From Streptomyces roseus (lineage in GTDB: Bacteria; Actinomycetota; Actinomycetes; Streptomycetales; Streptomycetaceae): a stretch of 64,000 bases of DNA. A program made the position numbers and the translations under genes. The notes beneath the pieces were generated by a model, which did not search any database, had not been told where the DNA came from, and was given only the letters and a program-made list of their open reading frames with translations. Below, piece by piece: positions 49,862 through 57,392 of this stretch. How positions within the stretch are numbered: the first letter of the stretch is position 1; every line of letters begins with the position of its first letter. The stretch is taken from positions 1-64,000 of the forward strand of contig NZ_LFML01000063.1 in assembly GCF_001044425.1 (NCBI RefSeq), given 5' to 3'.

Positions 49862-50881
49862 ATGCTCAAGGAGATCGCACTCGGCGACCGGACCCCGGGC
49901 ACGGCCGACGACCAGCACGTCCTCAGCGCCCTGCGCGACGGATTCTTCCTGGTGCGCAACACGGTGCCGGAGACCCTGCTGGACGAGGCGTACGCCATGC
50001 TCGGCGCGTTCTTCGAGCTGCCCGCCGAGGCCAAGGCGGACTGCCGGGTACCCGGCTCCAACGGGCAGTCCGGTTACCTCCCGCCCCTCGTCGAGCAGGG
50101 CGAGAAGGGCCGCGCCCCCGACTGGAAGGAGCTGTTCCACTGGGGCGCCCCGCTGCCCGCCGCCCACCCGCTGCGCGAGCGCTACCCCGCCCGCTACCCG
50201 CAGCCGTACTTCCCCGACCACCTGGTCCCCGGGATCGGCGCCGCCCTGGGCGAACTCCACCTGCGGATGGCCGCCTTCCAGCTCGACGTCGTCCGCCGGC
50301 TGGCCGGGGCGCTCGGCGCGGCCCCCGGCTACTTCGAGGAGATGCTGGAGGACGGCCCCGTCGTCAACCGGGCCACCTGGTACCCGCCGATGGAGCAGGC
50401 CCCCTCCGCCGACCACGTCTGGATGGTGGAGCACCAGGACTTCGACCTGATCACCGCCCTGCCCCGGGCCACCGCGGCCGGGCTCGAAGTCCTCATCGAC
50501 GGCGAGTGGACCCCGGTCGAGGCACCGGACGGCTACACGGTCCTCAACGTCGGCATGGTCCTGGAACGGCTCACCGGCGGCCTGGCCCGCGCCGCCGTCC
50601 ACCGCGTCGTCGCGGCCCCCGGACAGAGCGGCGGCCGGCTCTCCATCGTGCAGTTCTGCCACCCCACCCCGTGGACGGTGCTCTCCACGCTCCGCGGCGC
50701 CGCGACCGACGGCGAGCCCGACCGCTACCCGGCCCTGACCGCCCAGGACCTGTTCCAGCGCACCATGTACCGGATCAACCGGCTCGACTCCCAGCACACC
50801 AGGCACACCCGACACACCAAGCCCACCCGGCCCTCGCAGCACACCCGTCACACCCAGCACACCGCGGCGGGCCGGCCGTGA
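49862..50881 (+). CDS. 2-oxoglutarate/Fe(II) oxygenase, isopenicillin N synthase family
   Basis: 339 residues. An N-terminal DIOX_N region is followed by the jelly-roll core, with iron ligands His191 and Asp193 (EHQDFD) and His247 (AVHRVV). Arg259/Ser261 (RLSIVQF) bind 2-oxoglutarate. The family hydroxylates, desaturates or cyclises substrates. The C-terminal 32 residues are an odd His-Thr-rich tail (RHTRHTKPTRPSQHTRHT) encoded by imperfect 9-bp repeats at about 50790-50865. It may be disordered or bind metal. AGAGAGGAG precedes ATG 49862, and the stop overlaps the acetyltransferase GTG. Confidence 0.87.
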   Translation: MLKEIALGDRTPGTADDQHVLSALRDGFFLVRNTVPETLLDEAYAMLGAFFELPAEAKADCRVPGSNGQSGYLPPLVEQGEKGRAPDWKELFHWGAPLPAAHPLRERYPARYPQPYFPDHLVPGIGAALGELHLRMAAFQLDVVRRLAGALGAAPGYFEEMLEDGPVVNRATWYPPMEQAPSADHVWMVEHQDFDLITALPRATAAGLEVLIDGEWTPVEAPDGYTVLNVGMVLERLTGGLARAAVHRVVAAPGQSGGRLSIVQFCHPTPWTVLSTLRGAATDGEPDRYPALTAQDLFQRTMYRINRLDSQHTRHTRHTKPTRPSQHTRHTQHTAAGRP

Positions 50882-51462
50882 AGGGCGCCGAGCGCGCGAC
50901 CCCGCGGCCGGTCCCCGTCCTGCGGCAGATCCGCGAGGACCTCGACACGGTCGTCGCCCGCGACCCCTCCCGCCCGCGCCTGCGCGACGCCCTGCTCCAC
51001 TCGCCCTGGCACGGACTGGCCCTCCACCGGCTCGCGCACCGCCTCCACCTGCGCGACCACCGCTTCGCCGCCGGGCTGCTCACGCTCGCCGGCCGCCTGC
51101 TCTCCGGCATGGAGCTCCACCCCGGGGCGCGGATCGGCCGGCGGGCCTTCATCGACCACGGCTTCGGCGTGGTCATCGGCGAGACCGCCCGCGTCGGCGA
51201 CGACGTGACGCTCTACCACGGGGTGACCCTCGGATCGCGCGGCTGGTCCCGCGCCCCCGAGCCCGGCGTACGCCGCCACCCCGTCATCGGCGACGACGTC
51301 CTGATCGGCGTCGGCGCCTCCGTACTCGGCCCGGTCACCATCGCCTCCGGCAACCGGATCCGCGCGCACTCCCTCATCCTGCGCGATCTCCCCGCCCCCG
51401 GCAGGGCGGTCCGCATCGACCCCGTCCGAGAAGCCGCCCACCATTCAAGGAGCACCGCATGA
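50878..51462 (+). CDS. Serine O-acetyltransferase (CysE type)
   Basis: 194 residues. After an N-terminal helical region come left-handed beta-helix hexapeptide repeats, with conserved segments GARIGRRAFIDHGFGVVIGETARVGDDVTLYHGVTLG (the His/Asp catalytic part) and HPVIGDDVLIGVGASVLGPV. It acetylates serine to O-acetylserine with acetyl-CoA. As part of a cluster operon with a cysteine synthase-like enzyme it probably supplies O-acetylserine for a dedicated amino acid, not general cysteine. It starts at GTG 50878 overlapping the preceding stop and is itself coupled to the next gene. Confidence 0.88.
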   Translation: MKGAERATPRPVPVLRQIREDLDTVVARDPSRPRLRDALLHSPWHGLALHRLAHRLHLRDHRFAAGLLTLAGRLLSGMELHPGARIGRRAFIDHGFGVVIGETARVGDDVTLYHGVTLGSRGWSRAPEPGVRRHPVIGDDVLIGVGASVLGPVTIASGNRIRAHSLILRDLPAPGRAVRIDPVREAAHHSRSTA

Positions 51463-51770
51463 CGCCGGCCACCCTCAGAGAGCGCACCCTCGAACTCGCC
51501 AAGGACCTCGACACGGGCGACTGGATGCCCACCGACCTGGAACGCGTCATCGCCCGGCGCCTGCTGACGGCCGCCGAGCCCGTCGGCTGCATCACCGAGC
51601 ACGCCGTACGGGACGCCGTGTGGGAGGGCTCCGAACCACTGGCCCGGGTCAATGACGGCAGGCTCTCGCTCCTGCTCGCCGAGATCACGTACAGCCTCGC
51701 CGGAAACGGCCGCGACGCGGCGGGCCTGGCCTCGGCCCAGGCCCTGCTCGCGTCGGTCAACCGCCGCTAG
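51459..51770 (+). CDS. Small uncharacterised protein
   Basis: 103 residues, soluble and largely helical (LRERTLELAKDLDTGDWMPTDLERVIARRLL). No recognised domain, signal or metal motif is visible. It is translationally coupled to the serine acetyltransferase gene and is the last gene of the operon, directly before a bidirectional hairpin. Size and position suggest a partner or carrier-like protein; it lacks the DSL motif of an acyl carrier protein. Confidence 0.75.
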   Translation: MTPATLRERTLELAKDLDTGDWMPTDLERVIARRLLTAAEPVGCITEHAVRDAVWEGSEPLARVNDGRLSLLLAEITYSLAGNGRDAAGLASAQALLASVNRR

Positions 51771-51773
51771 GAC

Positions 51774-51802
51774 GGGCCGGGGCTCCGGCGGAGCCCCGGC
51801 CC
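51774..51802. terminator. Bidirectional hairpin terminator at the locus 2 boundary
   Basis: GGGCCGGGGCTCC (51774-51786) and GGAGCCCCGGCCC (51790-51802) form a perfect 13-bp stem with a 3-base loop in the 38-bp gap between the operon's last gene and hemB on the opposite strand. Confidence 0.88.
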
Positions 51803-51808
51803 GGAAGG

Positions 51809-52810
51809 TCAGCGCGTCTCGCGCAGCCAGCCCGCGACCTCCGTCGCCCAGTACGTCAGGATCGTGTCGGCGCCGGCCCGCTTGATGCCCAGCAGGGTCT
51901 CCAGGATGGCCCGGTCGCGCTCGATCCAGCCCTTCTCCGCCGCCGCCTCGATCATCGCGAACTCGCCGCTGATCTGGTACGCGGCGACGGGTACGTCCAC
52001 CGCCTGCGCGACCCGGTACAGGATGTCCAGGTACGGGCCGGCCGGCTTGACCATCACCATGTCCGCACCCTCCTCCAGGTCGAGCGCCAGCTCCCGCAGC
52101 GACTCACGCGCGTTCGCCGGGTCCTGCTGGTACGTCTTGCGGTCGCCCTGGAGGGAGGAGGCGACGGCCTCGCGGAACGGCCCGTAGAAGGCCGAGGTGT
52201 ACTTCGCGGTGTACGCGAGGATCGAGACGTCCTCGTGCCCGGTCTCGTCGAGCGCGTCGCGGATCACGCCGACCTGGCCGTCCATCATGCCGCTCGGGCC
52301 CACCACGTGGACGCCCGCGTCGGCCTGGACCTGCGCCATCTCGGCGTACCGCTCCAGCGTGGCGTCGTTGTCGACGCGGCCGTGCTCATCGAGGACGCCG
52401 CAGTGCCCGTGGTCGGTGTACTCGTCCAGGCACAGGTCGGACATGATGACCAGGTCGTCGCCGACCTCCGCCTTCACGTCGCGGATGGCGACCTGGAGGA
52501 TCCCGTCGGGCTCGGTGCCCGCCGTGCCGAGCGCGTCCTTGTTCTCGTCGGCCGGGACGCCGAAGAGCATGATCCCCGCGACACCCGCCTCGACGGCTTC
52601 GACGGCGGCCTTCCGCAGCGTGTCACGGGTGTGCTGGACGACCCCCGGCATCGCCGAGATCGCCAGCGGCTCGGAGATCCCCTCACGGACGAAGGCGGGC
52701 AGGATCAGGTCGGAGGGGTGCAGCCGGTTCTCCGCGACCATCCGCCGCATCGCCGGGGTGGTGCGCAGCCGGCGGGGCCGCGAGCCGGGGAAGGATCCGT
52801 ACGCGCTCAT
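51809..52810 (-). CDS. hemB: Delta-aminolevulinic acid dehydratase (porphobilinogen synthase)
   Basis: 333 residues, full length. Catalytic Schiff-base lysines are Lys203 (YTAKYTSAFYGPFR) and Lys255 (MVKPAGPY). It condenses two 5-aminolevulinate molecules to porphobilinogen. In the metal region DLCLDEYTDHGHCGV the middle Cys of the zinc-type triad is Asp, which points to magnesium or potassium activation. It lies apart from hemA, hemC and hemD, 4.6 kb away on the same strand, with accessory genes between. Confidence 0.96.
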   Translation of the reverse strand: MSAYGSFPGSRPRRLRTTPAMRRMVAENRLHPSDLILPAFVREGISEPLAISAMPGVVQHTRDTLRKAAVEAVEAGVAGIMLFGVPADENKDALGTAGTEPDGILQVAIRDVKAEVGDDLVIMSDLCLDEYTDHGHCGVLDEHGRVDNDATLERYAEMAQVQADAGVHVVGPSGMMDGQVGVIRDALDETGHEDVSILAYTAKYTSAFYGPFREAVASSLQGDRKTYQQDPANARESLRELALDLEEGADMVMVKPAGPYLDILYRVAQAVDVPVAAYQISGEFAMIEAAAEKGWIERDRAILETLLGIKRAGADTILTYWATEVAGWLRETR

Positions 52811-52852
52811 ACTCAGTCGCCTCTTCGAGCCTGGACAGCAGTCGCCTCCAGC

Positions 52853-53275
52853 CTAGGGGGTGCCGTGCAGGTGGCCCGTCAGGGGCAGCTCGCACCACAC
52901 CACCTTTCCAGGCCGGCGCGGCCCGACCCCCCACCGCCCGGCGAGGGCCGCCACGAGCAGCAGCCCCCGCCCGCCCTCGGCCCCGGGATCCCGCTCCTTC
53001 ACCTGAGGCAGACCACCCCCGCTGTCGGCCACCTCGACCCGGACGAGGTCGTCGAAGAGCAGCAGCCGAAGCCGGTAGTACCGGCCGGGCGGCACACCGT
53101 GCAGCAGGGCATTGGTGGCGAGCTCGCTCACGCAGAGCAACAGGTCGTCCCGGCGGCGTGTGACACCCCACGCATCAAGTGTCACCGCCGCGAACTCCCT
53201 GGTGGAGCCGATGGATTGGCGGCTGCGGGGGAAGTACCGCTCACGCAGCATGGCCGGATGGATTTCCACGTTCAC
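52853..53275 (-). CDS. Anti-sigma-type HATPase_c protein (RsbW-like)
   Basis: About 140 residues. The Bergerat ATPase motifs are visible: LLLCVSELATNALLHG (N box) and VEVADSGGGLP with EGGRGLLLVAALAGRWG (G boxes). In Streptomyces many such short ATP-binding proteins pair with XRE/DUF397 genes, as here, though their targets are mostly unknown. The start is uncertain: GTG 53275, GTG 53269 and ATG 53251 all lack a good ribosome site, and leaderless translation is possible. An extension to ATG 53389 would overrun the operator and the divergent gene's start. Confidence 0.75.
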   Translation of the reverse strand: MNVEIHPAMLRERYFPRSRQSIGSTREFAAVTLDAWGVTRRRDDLLLCVSELATNALLHGVPPGRYYRLRLLLFDDLVRVEVADSGGGLPQVKERDPGAEGGRGLLLVAALAGRWGVGPRRPGKVVWCELPLTGHLHGTP

Positions 53276-53318
53276 GGGACGATCGTCGCGTTGCGTGACT
53301 AGCCTCTTGCAGTGCGAT

Positions 53319-53355
53319 AACCCGTACCTGTCGTTCAGTACGGGTTGGTACGGGT
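53319..53355. promoter_or_regulatory. Operator-like inverted repeat with an extra half-site
   Basis: AACCCGTAC (53319-53327) and GTACGGGTT (53338-53346) form a perfect 9-bp inverted repeat with a 10-bp spacer. A third half-site GTACGGGT follows at 53348-53355. It lies in the 112-bp gap between the HATPase gene and the XRE regulator gene and is the probable binding site of that regulator. Confidence 0.7.
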
Positions 53356-53387
53356 AGTTCGCGTGCGGGGACGGGGAGTTCACGGTC

Positions 53388-54212
53388 ATGCCACCACGGA
53401 AGAGGACACGGCCCAACGGCACGGCGATGAAGATGGTCGGCGAGCAGGTCGCCACCGCTCGCGTCGCCAAGGGGCTGACGCAGAGGGAGCTCGGCAAGCA
53501 GGTCGGACTCCAGGAGGAAAGCATCGCCTCCATCGAACAGGGCCGAAGGCCCCTGATGCCCGATGTCGCGGACGTCATGGACCGGGAGCTCGGACTCCCC
53601 GGCATCCTGGCCGTTGCCGCGCACAAGATGCCGCAGATCGATGTCATCCCGCCCTGGGCCGAGCCGCTGATCAATCTGGAGCAGAAGGCCCAAGCCATCT
53701 CCTCGTACGAGAACCAGGTAGTCCCCGGTCTTCTCCAGACTCCCGCCTACGCCAAAGCGGTCTTCCAGAGCCGGATACCGCTGTTCACGGCAGACGAAAT
53801 CGCCGACCAGACCACGGCCCGCATCGACCGCCAAACCGCATTGCATCGCACCCAGCCCATGCTGGCGAGCTTTGTCATCTGGGAGCCAGTTCTACGGTGC
53901 CCGCTCGGGGGCCGTGAGGTGCACAACGAGCAGCTCCGTCATTTGGCGGACTGTGCCCGCCTCCCCGGTGTCACCATCCAGGTCCTGTCCCTGGGCCGCA
54001 CCGCGCATCCATCGCTCGACGGCCCGTTCGTCCTTTTGGAAACCGCCGAACACCAGCACATCGCGTACCTCGAAACACACCGCGGCAGTCTGGTCCTCTC
54101 CGACCTCGATGAGGTCAGCATCCTGACTCAGAAGTATGCGATGCTGCGGACGCAGGCCCTCAACCCCGAGGAAACCAGGGACCTGTTGGACGAGCTGCTA
54201 GGAGATCCATGA
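53388..54212 (+). CDS. XRE-family regulator with DUF5753 domain
   Basis: 274 residues. An N-terminal helix-turn-helix (GEQVATARVAKGLTQRELGKQVGLQEESIASIEQGRRP, about residues 15-55) is followed by the DUF5753 (Scr1-type) domain from about 90 (YENQVVPGLLQTPAYAKAVF). Such proteins are abundant in Streptomyces and are encoded with a DUF397 partner, as here by a 4-bp overlap. They are thought to act as regulator/antagonist pairs, sometimes affecting differentiation and antibiotics. The inverted repeat just upstream suggests autoregulation. Confidence 0.92.
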   Translation: MPPRKRTRPNGTAMKMVGEQVATARVAKGLTQRELGKQVGLQEESIASIEQGRRPLMPDVADVMDRELGLPGILAVAAHKMPQIDVIPPWAEPLINLEQKAQAISSYENQVVPGLLQTPAYAKAVFQSRIPLFTADEIADQTTARIDRQTALHRTQPMLASFVIWEPVLRCPLGGREVHNEQLRHLADCARLPGVTIQVLSLGRTAHPSLDGPFVLLETAEHQHIAYLETHRGSLVLSDLDEVSILTQKYAMLRTQALNPEETRDLLDELLGDP

Positions 54213-54454
54213 GCATCCAACTCACGTGGTTCAAGTCCAGCTATAGCGGCAGCGAGGGCGGCAACTGCCTGGAAGTGGCCTACGCCTGGCACAAGTCCTC
54301 CTACAGCGGCAGCGAAGGCGGCGCCTGCGTCGAGGTGGCCACCTGCCCCTGCGCCGACACCGTCCACGTCCGTGACTCCAAGGTCGCCGACGGCCCGACC
54401 CTCGCCCTCGCCCCCGCCGCCTGGGCGGGGCTCACCGGCTGGGTTCGTTCCTGA
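54209..54454 (+). CDS. DUF397 protein with internal duplication
   Basis: 81 residues. The DUF397 start motif appears twice in tandem, WFKSSYSGSEGGNCLEVA and WHKSSYSGSEGGACVEVA, about 20 residues apart, before the usual VHVRDSKVADGPTLALAPAAW. DUF397 proteins are normally about 60-65 residues with one copy, so this is a duplication of the first segment. The ATG overlaps the regulator stop. The 3' end overlaps the convergent gene by 23 bp. Confidence 0.88.
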   Translation: MSIQLTWFKSSYSGSEGGNCLEVAYAWHKSSYSGSEGGACVEVATCPCADTVHVRDSKVADGPTLALAPAAWAGLTGWVRS

Positions 54455-55766
54455 ACCTCCACCGCCACAAGCCGTCCGCCCGGGGGTCCGCCGCCAGTTC
54501 CGGGCCCAGCGGGCCCACCCGGGCGTACGCCTCCACCGTCCTCGGGTCGTCCCGCAGGGCCAAGCCGTAGGCGGCGCTGAGCCGTAGCTCCTGCTCTTCG
54601 GAGTCGAGGAGTTCCCACAGCGCCTCGGTGATCCGAGGCGAGCGGTCGGCGCCCCGGGCCGTGGCGAAGGCTGCACAGCTCCGAACCTCCGGATCACCGT
54701 CGCGGAGCAGGGCCAGCAGCACCGGCCGGTCCTCCTCCGACAGCTCCTCCCCGCCCAGCGCCTCGGCGGCAGCCGCCCGCACCCCGCCGTCGAGGTCCCG
54801 GCCGAGGTCCAGCACCACCCGCAGCGCCTCGGGATCCAGGGGGCGGGCGAAGAGCCGCGGCACCCGGCGCCGCACGCCGGGGTCCGGATGGCCGGTGTGG
54901 CGCAGCCCGGCTACCCGCGCCGCGGGGTGGTCGTCGGCTTCCAGGAGCCAGAGCAGCTGTGCCAGCACCCGGCCGTCCCGTTCCGTGTCCGCCCAGCCGC
55001 CCAGGAGCTCGGCCTGCTTCCCCTCGTACCAGCGGGCGTGACCGGTGACCGGGGACACCATCCAGCCCGGGCTCAGGAAGTCGGCGACGAACGCCCGGCA
55101 CAGGGGCGCCGGGTCCCGGTGGAAGGCGACCACCTCCTGCCACGTCCACGCGCTCTGGCGCCGGCAGAGGACCGAGAGGGACGCCCACCAGTCGGCATGT
55201 TCGGGGTCCCCGTGCCGCACCGCGCGGGCCACCAGTTCCCCGACGGGGGCCAGGATCCGGCAATGCCACTCCAGCTGGGTCAGGACGGCCCCGTGCCCCG
55301 CCCGGACGGTCCGCCCGCCGAGGGCGACCTCCTCGACCCGGTGGCCCTCGGCGTCCCGCACCCACCGGACGTCCGCCGGGCCGTCGGCCCCCGTCAGCCG
55401 CCGCAGCTCGCCCTCCGCGCCCCGCTCGTACCACCACCTGGCGGTGACGATCAGCCGGTCCCGCTCCGCCTCGGGCAGCGGGGCGGGGCGCGCGTCCAAG
55501 AGCGCCGACACCACCGCCGGGGAGCCGCCCTCGACCGCCCGCAGCAGCGGGGTCGTACCGTCCGGCAGTGCCCGATCCGGGTCGGCGCCGCCCGCCACCA
55601 GGGCCTCGGCGACCTCGTACGCGAACGCGTCCACCGCCGCGCACAGCACCGGCAGCCCCTCCTCCCCCGCAGCCGCGGGATCGGCGCCCGCGCCGAGCAG
55701 GTCGCGTACCCGCTCGCCGTCCCCCGCGCGTACCGCCGCCACCAGTGCGGCGTCCCGCTCCGTCAT
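54432..55766 (-). CDS. Ankyrin plus HEAT-like repeat protein (copy 1)
   Basis: 444 residues. The N-terminal 95 residues are ankyrin repeats (DAALVAAVRAGDGERVRDLLGAGADP; LVAGGADPDRALPDGTTPLLRAVEGG). A central region (about 100-280) is shared only with the upstream paralogue. The C-terminus has HEAT-like helical repeats (LRVVLDLGRDLDGGVRAAAAEALGG; VLLALLRDGDPEVRSCAAFATA). No catalytic motif is seen; protein-protein interaction is likely. Its ATG overlaps the stop of its paralogue, so the two form an operon born of tandem duplication. Confidence 0.8.
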   Translation of the reverse strand: MTERDAALVAAVRAGDGERVRDLLGAGADPAAAGEEGLPVLCAAVDAFAYEVAEALVAGGADPDRALPDGTTPLLRAVEGGSPAVVSALLDARPAPLPEAERDRLIVTARWWYERGAEGELRRLTGADGPADVRWVRDAEGHRVEEVALGGRTVRAGHGAVLTQLEWHCRILAPVGELVARAVRHGDPEHADWWASLSVLCRRQSAWTWQEVVAFHRDPAPLCRAFVADFLSPGWMVSPVTGHARWYEGKQAELLGGWADTERDGRVLAQLLWLLEADDHPAARVAGLRHTGHPDPGVRRRVPRLFARPLDPEALRVVLDLGRDLDGGVRAAAAEALGGEELSEEDRPVLLALLRDGDPEVRSCAAFATARGADRSPRITEALWELLDSEEQELRLSAAYGLALRDDPRTVEAYARVGPLGPELAADPRADGLWRWRFRNEPSR

Positions 55767-57241
55767 CGCTTCCCCCCGTTGCGGCGGTGCCAGTCGTCCA
55801 GCGCGAACGACCGGTGGTCGGGCTGGTGGATGGGGCCGAGTTCCTCCACCCGCGCGTACGCCTGCGGCGTGTACGGGTGGTCCCGCCGGGCCAGACCGTA
55901 GGCGCCGATCAGGCGCAGGATGCGGTCGCCGGTGTCCAGGAGGGCCAGCAGGACCTCCGTGGCGTCCGCCGTGCGATCGCCGGATTCGGCCAGGACCTCC
56001 GCGGCTCCGCCGCGCACCGGACTGTGCGGATCGCGGGCCAGTCGGCGCACGACGGCCCGCGGCCCGTCCCGATCCTCGTCGCCCTCCCGCCCCTCCCGGC
56101 CCGCCGCGAGCAGGGCGCACGCGGCGCCGAAGCGGACCTCGTCGTCCGGGTCCCGTGTCAGGACGCCCAGTACGCCCGCCACCCGAGCCGTCAGGGGCCC
56201 GTCGTGCCGGCCGAGGCAGTCCGGCACCTTGCGGCGCACCCGGGGGTCGGGGTGGTCGGCGTACCGGAGGCCGACCGCCTCCAGCCGGGGGTGTTCCTCC
56301 GCGTGTTCGGTGAGGGCCCAGAGCAGCTGGGCGAGCACCACGGCGTCCGTCTCGGTCTCCGCCCAGGCGGCGAGGAGGTCGCGGTCGTCCTCGTGGTGCG
56401 GGTACGCGTCGGTGTCCGTGAAGGACGGGCGGGGCCCCAGCCAGTCCGCGGCGAACCGGCGGTGGTGCGGTGACGGGTGGTGGCGCAGGGCCGTGACCGT
56501 GTCCCGCGCCTCCTCCCCGGGGCGGTTGCGGAGGTCGAACAGGGACGCGGCCCAGTCCGCGTGCGCGGAGTCGGGGTGCCGGACGGCGCGCGCCACCAGC
56601 TCCGCCGGCGGGGCCGGGAGGCCGAACGCCGACTCCAGGGTGGTCAGGACGGCTCCGTGTCCGGCGCGGACGGTCCGCCCGCCCAGCGTGACCTGCTCGA
56701 CCTCGCACCACTCGTCATCGACCGTGGCCGTCCGCGCCGGGCCCGTGGCTCCGGTGCGGCGGCGCAACTCCGCCTCCGCTCCCGTCTCGTACCAGTCCCG
56801 GGCCGCGGCGAGCAGCCGCTCGCGCACCGGCGGCGCCAGGCGCGCTCCCGGCGCCCGGAGGTCCCTGGACCACAGCAGCGCCGACACCACCGCCGGGGAG
56901 CCGCCCTCGACCGCCCGCAGCAGCGGGGTCGTACCGTCCGGCAGCCCCAGGTCCGGATCGGCCCCCGCCTCCACCAGAGCCGCGACGGTCTTGTACGCGA
57001 ACGCCGCCACCGCCGCGCACAGGATCGGCACGCCGTCCGCATCCGCCGCGCCGGGATCGGCTCCGGCCCCCAGCAGGGCCCCGGCGATCTCCCCTTCGCC
57101 CGCGGCCACCGCCGCGCACAGCACCGGCAGCCCGTCCTCGCCGACCGCGTCGGGGTCGCTCCCCGCCCCCAGCAGGGCGTGGACCTCCGGGAGGTCCCCC
57201 GCCCGGACCGCCGCCACCAGCCGCGCGTCCCCGTCCGTCAC
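55763..57241 (-). CDS. Ankyrin plus HEAT-like repeat protein (copy 2)
   Basis: 492 residues from GTG 57241, chosen because it aligns with the start of copy 1 (TDGDARLVAAVRAGD against TERDAALVAAVRAGD) and has GGGGGAG upstream. It has one more ankyrin repeat than copy 1 (ADPGAADADGVPILCAAVAAFAYK duplicates the preceding unit). The shared central region includes GGRTVRAGHGAVLT, and HEAT-like repeats end the protein. The DNA of the two genes is near-identical over parts of the ankyrin region (around 55505-55570 and 56880-56950), indicating recent duplication or gene conversion. Function is unknown. Confidence 0.8.
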   Translation of the reverse strand: MTDGDARLVAAVRAGDLPEVHALLGAGSDPDAVGEDGLPVLCAAVAAGEGEIAGALLGAGADPGAADADGVPILCAAVAAFAYKTVAALVEAGADPDLGLPDGTTPLLRAVEGGSPAVVSALLWSRDLRAPGARLAPPVRERLLAAARDWYETGAEAELRRRTGATGPARTATVDDEWCEVEQVTLGGRTVRAGHGAVLTTLESAFGLPAPPAELVARAVRHPDSAHADWAASLFDLRNRPGEEARDTVTALRHHPSPHHRRFAADWLGPRPSFTDTDAYPHHEDDRDLLAAWAETETDAVVLAQLLWALTEHAEEHPRLEAVGLRYADHPDPRVRRKVPDCLGRHDGPLTARVAGVLGVLTRDPDDEVRFGAACALLAAGREGREGDEDRDGPRAVVRRLARDPHSPVRGGAAEVLAESGDRTADATEVLLALLDTGDRILRLIGAYGLARRDHPYTPQAYARVEELGPIHQPDHRSFALDDWHRRNGGKR

Positions 57242-57320
57242 CCGCTCCCCCGCATCCCCTGCCGTCCGGCCGTGATCCTTTCCGTACACGGGCGGGCCGC
57301 ACAACGGGATTACGAAGCGC

Positions 57321-57354
57321 GAGGGGCCCGGGTGCGTGTGCACCCAGGCCCCTC
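57321..57354 (-). terminator. Hairpin terminator of the hem operon
   Basis: GAGGGGCCCGGGTGC (57321-57335) and GCACCCAGGCCCCTC (57340-57354) pair with one mismatch around GTGT, 39 bp beyond the hemD stop on the minus strand. Confidence 0.75.
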
Positions 57355-57392
57355 CACCGTTGCTCCGGACCGCGTCCGGCCGCCTAAGCCGC

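Noticed and set aside
50790..50865. Short repeats resembling a CRISPR array or microsatellite
   Set aside because: Units are imperfect 9-bp repeats inside a coding frame encoding a His-Thr tail, with no spacers or cas genes.
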